A DNA stretch of 12,034 nt, taken from positions 1 to 12,034 of the forward strand of contig JAJGBQ010000025.1 in assembly GCA_022457065.1 (NCBI GenBank), read 5' to 3'. Made by a program: the position numbers and the translations under genes. The notes beneath the pieces were generated by a model. That model did not search any database, was not told the origin of the DNA, and worked only from the letters and a program-made list of their open reading frames with translations. Shown piece by piece: positions 7,321 through 12,034 of this stretch. The DNA comes from Curvularia sp. ZM96 (Eukaryota; Ascomycota; Dothideomycetes; Pleosporales; Pleosporaceae). Position 1 is the first letter of the stretch; each line of letters starts with the position of its first letter.

Positions 7321-10027
7321 TCAGTTCAGCGACCCGTGACAATGCTTGTATTTTTGCCCTGAACCACAGGGGCACGGTGCATTGCGGCTGATGTCCAGAT
7401 TGGCAAATTCGCCCGGCTCGGCATTGCCCACCGGCGGACGGGGAATAGTCGTCGTGATGCTGCCCACCTGCCCTGCATCCATGTCCGCGCTATTGTCTTC
7501 GCCGGAGAAAGGATCGATGTGCGTGGTGATGAAGTCCGGCAGCACGGAAGGTCGAATTCCGGCATGGGTGCCTGATCCATACGGAATTGAACCCGTGCGA
7601 TGGAGCCCGTCACGTCCTCCCGAATATTGCCCAGCATGCGCTCGAACAGCGCGAAGGCTTCCTGCTTTATTCGTTGATCGGCGTTTTCTGGCATAAGCCC
7701 GCAGATGCACGACCTGACGAAGGGCATCCAGGGTCGACAGATGCTCCTTCCAATGATGGTCGAGGCTCTGGAGCAGGATGCTCTTCGATCATATGCCAGT
7801 CAGCCTGATCGATATCCTTGATCTTTTCGGCAACCGCTTCGTCCGCCAGAGCGACAAGCCGTTCCTCGATCATTTCCGGATCGATGGCATCTTCGGCGAG
7901 CAAGCCTCGGAAGTCCGGCTCCAGCCCCAGAATTTCCGAGGTCCGCGCCTTAAGCCGCTCCATATCCCATTGTTCAGGATAGGTTCCCGGGGGCAGGATG
8001 CGCCGACGAGATCGTTGACCGTTTCATGCCGCATGTCGACGACACATCATCGACTGTTTCGGCATCCATGATGTCGGCGCGCTGTTCATAGATGACCTTG
8101 CGCTGATCGTTCATCACGTCATCATATTCGACGACCTGCTTGCGGATATCGTAGTTGCGGGCCTCGACCTTCTTCTGCGCGGTTTCGATCGCCTTGCTGA
8201 GCCATTTGGACGGCGGCAGGGCTTCCCATCTTCCAGATTGACCGATCATCTTCGCAAACATCGTGTCCGGCCCGAATATCCGCATCAGATCGTCATCAAG
8301 ACTGAGGTAGAAACGAGAGAGGCCCGATCGCCCTGACGGCCCGAACGACCACGATGGTTATCGATGCGGCGGCTTCATGACGTTCCGTTGCGAGCACGAA
8401 CAGTCCGCCCGCAGCGAGCACTTCGGCCTTTCCACTTCGATCTCGGCATCGATGCGAGCGATGCGGCCTCACGCTCCGGCCCTTCGGGCATATCGCGCAA
8501 TTCGTCCTCAACCCGCATTTCCAGGTTGCCGCCCAATTTGATGTCCGTGCCGCGGCCCGCCATGTTGGTCGCGATGGTGACGGCGCCCTTGCGGCCCGCC
8601 TGCGCGACGATATGCGCTTCCTGCTCATGGAAACGCGCGTTGAGCACGGCGTGCTTCACGCCTTCCTGATTGAGGAATTCGGAGAGCATTTCGACTTTTC
8701 GATGGACACCGTGCCGACCAGCACCGGCTGTCCCTTCTCGGCATGTTCCTTGATCGTCCTGGCGATGCCCCGGAACTTGTCTTCCAGATTTTTGCAGAGT
8801 GTCTTCCCCATCCACGCGCTGCACCGGCCGGTTGGTCGGGATGGTGACGACGTTCATCTTGTAGATTTCGTAAAATTCCGTCGCTTCGGTCGCAGCCGTG
8901 CCGGTCATGCCGGACAGCTTGGGATACATGCGGAAATAATTCTGGAAGGTAATGGATGCCAGCGTCTGGTTTTCGGCTCGATATTGACGCCTCTTCGCTT
9001 CCACCGCCTGATGCAGGCCATCGGACCAGCGGCGGCCATCCATCATGCGGCCGGTGAACTCATCGATGATAACGACCTTGCCGTCCTTCACGATATAGTC
9101 AATATCGCGGCGAAACATCACATTCGCCCGCAACGCCTGGTTCACATGATGAACGACGGCGGTGTTTTCGAAATCGTATAGATTTGCGCCTTGCAGCAAT
9201 CCGGCGGCTTCAAGCATCCGCTCGATCTTTTCCGTGCCGTCTTCCGTCAGCGTGACGGTCCGCTGCTTCTCATCCTTTTCATAGTCCGCTTCACCGACCT
9301 GCTTCACGATCGCATCGACCGATATGTATAGTTCGACTTGTCGTCCGTCGGGCCGGAGATGATGAGCGGCGTGCGCGCTTCATCGATCAGGATCGAGTCC
9401 ACTTCATCCACGATGGCGTAATTGAAAGGGCGTTGCACCATGGACGCGCGATCATATTTCATATTGTCGCGCAGATAGTCGAAGCCGAGTTCATTGTTCG
9501 TGGCGAGGTGATGTCGGCAATATATGCCTCACGCCGCTGATCTTCGCTAAGGTTGGGGACGATGACGCCCGTGGTCAGCCCCAGGAAGCGATAGACCTGC
9601 CCCATCCATTCGCAGTCGCGAGACGCAAGATAGTCGTTGACGGTGACGACATGCACGCCCTTCCTTCCAGGGCGTTGAGATAGGTCGCCAGCGTAGCGAC
9701 GGTGGCCCGCCCTCCCCTGTCCGCATTTCAGCGATTTCGCCGCGATGCAGGACGATGCCGCCAATCATCTGAACATCATAATGGCGCTGGCCCAGCGTGC
9801 GCTTGGCCGCTTCCGCACGGTCGCAAATGCTTCGGGCAACAGGGCGTCCAGCGTGACGCCCTCGGCAAGCTGTTGCCGGAACTTCACCGTTCGCGCGGCC
9901 AGTTCCCCATCACTCATGGCCGAGATCACGGGTTCGAAAGACGCTATCTGGTCAACGGCCTTTCCCATCGACCGACGTAGCGCCCGTTGGACGATCCGAA
10001 GATGGACTTGGCGAGTGCGCCGAACAT
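7321..10027 (-). CDS. secA: Preprotein translocase ATPase SecA (frameshifted)
   Basis: Motor ATPase that drives unfolded preproteins through SecYEG. The start at 10027, after GGA, reads MFGALAKSIFGSSNGRYVG. An indel near 9965 moves to VDQIASFEPVISAMSDGELA, then VMIGGIVLHRGEIAEMRTGEG-type wording. The Walker A lysine segment is damaged (9701-9711). GVHVVTVNDYLASRD, YRFLGLTTGVIVPNLSEDQRREAY and the Walker B D-E-V-D (9397-9408) follow, then LSGMTGTAATEATEFYEIY, TIATNMAGRGTDIKLGGN, RGRSGRQGD, ALPPSKWLSKAIETAQKKVE and VVEYDDVMNDQRKVIY. The C-terminus is the zinc-binding SEC-C tail C-P-C-G-S-G-Q-K-Y-K-H-C-H (7336-7374), which also contacts SecB. About 902 codons as read, against roughly 910 usual. 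More than a dozen frame changes occur, including GG to G near 9334, AAAA to AAA near 8430 and AAA to AA near 8375. Confidence 0.97.
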
Positions 10028-10089
10028 GGAAATTCCGACCAAAGGGAACGCACACCGCCCTGAAGGAAGCGCACGCAAACATGCGCCGC

Positions 10090-10118
10090 GATTTAGGGAG
10101 CGCGCGAACTTTAGTCAA
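10090..10118 (-). promoter_or_regulatory. Candidate secA promoter
   Basis: On the minus strand TTGACT (10113-10118, five of six to the -35 consensus) is followed after exactly 17 bases by TAAATC (10090-10095), a mediocre -10. Transcription would start near 10083 and leave about 55 bases of leader before the secA ATG. A short dyad, TCGAAG/CTTCGA (10119-10135), lies immediately upstream of the -35. Confidence 0.4.
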
Positions 10119-10135
10119 TCGAAGTGCAGCTTCGA
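10119..10135. repeat. 6-bp dyad in the secA/argJ divergent spacer
   Basis: TCGAAG (10119-10124) and CTTCGA (10130-10135) flank TGCAG. It abuts the candidate secA -35 and sits about 95 bases before argJ, so it could be an operator or simply chance. The rest of 10028-10230 shows no gene. Confidence 0.3.
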
Positions 10136-10230
10136 AAATGCGGAAACATATCGTCGCAATGCCCTGCGCGTCCGAAAACTTTCATCCATATCCTGCGTTG
10201 ACGGCCTGCTGATTGCGCTAAGCGGCAAAC

Positions 10231-11437
10231 ATGACTGAACGCTCCCCTCTCGCTCCCGCGGCCTTCCCCCAACTGCCTTCCATCGCGGGGTCACCCCGCA
10301 TGTCGCCCGCGCCCGATATAAGGATTGGGACCGCTGCGATCTCACCTATGTGGAACTGGATGAGGGAACGGTCGTCGCGGGCGTCACCACGCAAAGCAAA
10401 TGCCCTTCGCCGGAAGTGGAATGGTGCCGCGATGCCATCCCTGGGCTCGGCCCGGGCTCGTGGTGAACGCAGGCAATGCCAATGCCTTTACGGGGCATCG
10501 CGGCCGTGCGGCGGTGGAGGCGATGGCCGCAAAGGTCGCCAATCATCTGGGTTGCAAGCCATCCGACATATTCCTGTCTTCCACGGGCGTCATCGGCGTA
10601 CCCCTGCCTGTCGAGAAGGCCGAGGCCGGACTGGATGCCGCCTCGCCGCGCCCGCCTGCGCTGGGAAGATGCCGCGCTGACCATCGGCACGACGGACACC
10701 ATCCCAAGGGCGCGCATGTATCCGCATTGATCGGCGGTCAGCGGGTGGAACTGGTCGGCATCATCAAGGGTCCGGCATGATCGCGCCCGACATGGCGACC
10801 ATGCTGGGTATATCTTCACCGATGCCGCGATCGACGCCAGCCTGTTGCAGGATATGCCGTCGACCGCCAACCGGCAGAGTTTTTCTGCATCACGGTGGAT
10901 AGCGATACTTCGACCAGCGATACGGTTCTGGCTTTCGCTACGGGTAGAGCGGGGAACCTCCCCTTACTTCAATGGACGATCCCGGAGCGGATGCTTTCCA
11001 CGCCGCGGTGACGGATCTATGCCGCCAGCTTTCCCATTTGGTGGTGCGGGATGGCGAAGGCGCGTCCAAATTTATCGAGATCACCGTCGAAGGGGCGGAA
11101 AACGACGCAGCGCGACCGCATCGCCCTGTCGATCGCCAATTCTCCTCTGGCCAAGACCGCGATCGCGGGGAGGATGCGAATTGGGGGCGGATCATGGCGG
11201 TGGGCAAGGCGGGCGAGCCGGCGGATCGCGACAAGCTTTCCATAAGCTTCGGCGCAACTCAGGTGGCCACTGGGGGCTGGCGGTTGAGGATTATGACGAG
11301 GCGCCTGTCGCCGCCCACCTTAAGGGGCAGGATATTCAGGTCGGCGTCGATCTGGGGCTGGGCAACGGGCGGCGACGGTCTGGACCTGTGACCTGACGCA
11401 TGGATATATTTCCATCAACGCGGACTATCGCAGCTGA
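10231..11437 (+). CDS. argJ: Bifunctional glutamate N-acetyltransferase / ornithine acetyltransferase ArgJ (frameshifted)
   Basis: Transfers acetyl from N-acetylornithine to glutamate in the cyclic arginine pathway, and in bifunctional members also uses acetyl-CoA. The start at 10231 reads MTERSPLAPAAFPQLPSIAG. It then shows LTYVELDEGTVVAGVTTQSK, VVNAGNANAFTGHRG, IFLSSTGVIGVPLPVEKAEAG, ALIGGQRVELVGIIKG and IAPDMATMLG. Self-cleavage is expected between Ala (10795-10797) and the nucleophile Thr (10798-10800), giving chains of roughly 189 and 213 residues. Later motifs are DSDTSTSDTVLAFATG, DGEGASKFIEITVEG, SIANSPLAKTAIAG, GEDANWGRI, VEDYDEAPVAAHLKGQDI and the end YISINADYRS (TGA at 11435-11437). 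About 402 codons as read. Several indels move it through three frames. It is divergent from secA, and its stop overlaps the next start as TGATG. Confidence 0.96.
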
Positions 11438-12034
11438 TGATCGGAAAGTTGCATGCGCCTGTCGCCGCGCCTGCGACAGGTCGCGCGCGACATCGTGATG
11501 CCGCGTTACAGGAACCTTTCCGCCGACGAGATCAGCGAGAAAGCGGCGGATGATTTCGTCACCATCGCAGACAGGGAAAGCGAACTCAGGCTCGCTGAAG
11601 GATTGGCCAAGATCCTCCCTGAAGCCTCTATCATTGGGGAGGAGGCCTGCGCGGCCGATCCCGCCATTGGAACGCGCGGGAGAAGGGCTGAACTGGATCA
11701 TCGATCCCATCGACGGAACGGGCAATTTCGCGGCGGGCAGGCCTCCCTTCGGCATCATGATCGCTTTGGCCGACGCCGGCACCACATTGGCTGGTTGGAT
11801 TTTCGATCCGCTAATGTCTCGGCTCTGCCATGGCGTTCTTGGCGCAGGAAGTCATATCAACGGTGAGCGCGTCCATGCTCGGGAAAGCGCCGCGGATTTG
11901 CCGGTGGCCGCACTCGGCCGTCTATTTCATGACGCCGGAAGAAAGGGCAGAAATACAGGGCCGGTCTGCAGGAAAGTTCACGCTGGTCGACATTCCCGAT
12001 GTGCCGCGGAGCAATATCCCCGGCTTGTCCTGGG
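11437..12034 (+). CDS. Inositol monophosphatase family protein (3' end outside window, frameshifted)
   Basis: Mg-dependent sugar/phosphate phosphatase. I choose the ATG at 11437, which overlaps the argJ stop as TGATG and gives MIGKLHAPVAA; loss of two C from a C run near 11469 then moves the frame to LRQVARDIVMPRYRNL. If taken literally, the open frame begins at 11453 (MRLSPRLRQVA). Motifs are EISEKAADDFVTIADRESE, IIGEEA (first metal motif), and after an indel near 11669 NWIIDPIDGTGNF, with the metal-binding D-P-x-D-G-T at 11703-11720. AAGRPPFGIMIALADAG, LAGWIFDPLMSRLCHG and HINGERVHA follow. The product could be an inositol phosphatase, 3'-phosphoadenosine phosphatase or histidinol-phosphatase; next to argJ an amino-acid role is possible but unproven. 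Confidence 0.9.

Noticed and set aside
8612..9181. 189-codon plus-strand open frame opposite secA
   Set aside because: Antisense mirror of conserved SecA helicase motifs, no recognisable domain.
1..12034. Genome decay or pseudogenisation
   Set aside because: Decay would not hit secA, metG, holB, tmk and a tRNA at the same density while leaving motifs and substitutions intact; the run-length bias of the indels fits a technical cause.
1..12034. CRISPR array, riboswitch or defence system
   Set aside because: No evenly spaced direct repeats, no riboswitch consensus and no nuclease or toxin-antitoxin pair beyond the housekeeping genes listed.

Overview
The window reads as a stretch of core chromosome from a GC-rich alphaproteobacterium, most likely a sphingomonad (Sphingobium/Sphingomonas type). 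That placement is inferred from protein wording in SecA, ArgJ, MetG and the carboxypeptidase and from the gene order; no search could be run. Nothing accessory is visible: no transposase, phage gene, CRISPR array, toxin system or restriction system.

The dominant property is technical. Every protein gene is split over two or three reading frames, although conserved motifs appear in the right order from end to end. The tRNA gene also lacks two bases. Where the lost base can be placed, it is usually one copy from a run of identical bases (GG read as G, AAAA as AAA, CC as C). Essential genes (secA, metG, holB, tmk, one tRNA-Ser) cannot all be dead, so I annotate them as real genes carrying indel errors, not as pseudogenes. 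Coordinates run from the real start to the real stop, and exact lengths are a few bases short.

Layout. Bases 1-5736 hold a tightly packed minus-strand cluster, in transcription order: dac (D-Ala-D-Ala carboxypeptidase), tmk, holB, metG, tatD-like hydrolase, and a PhnP-like metallo-beta-lactamase-fold hydrolase that runs off the left edge. Three junctions are 4-base GTGA/ATGA overlaps. The one real gap in the cluster, between holB and metG, holds a hairpin. Upstream of it, also on the minus strand, lies a MltB-type lytic transglycosylase (5837-6868). A plus-strand tRNA-Ser(UGA) sits at 6999-7086. A 234-base spacer with several inverted repeats follows. Then comes secA on the minus strand (7321-10027). 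A 203-base divergent spacer with a plausible secA promoter separates secA from plus-strand argJ (10231-11437). argJ is followed directly by an inositol-monophosphatase-family gene that runs off the right edge.

Together the genes serve housekeeping: peptidoglycan trimming (Dac, MltB), dTTP supply and replication-clamp loading (Tmk, HolB), translation (MetG, tRNA-Ser), protein export (SecA) and arginine biosynthesis (ArgJ). I did not find a new biological system. The points worth a second look are the error pattern, the damaged SecA Walker A segment and the structured spacer next to the tRNA.
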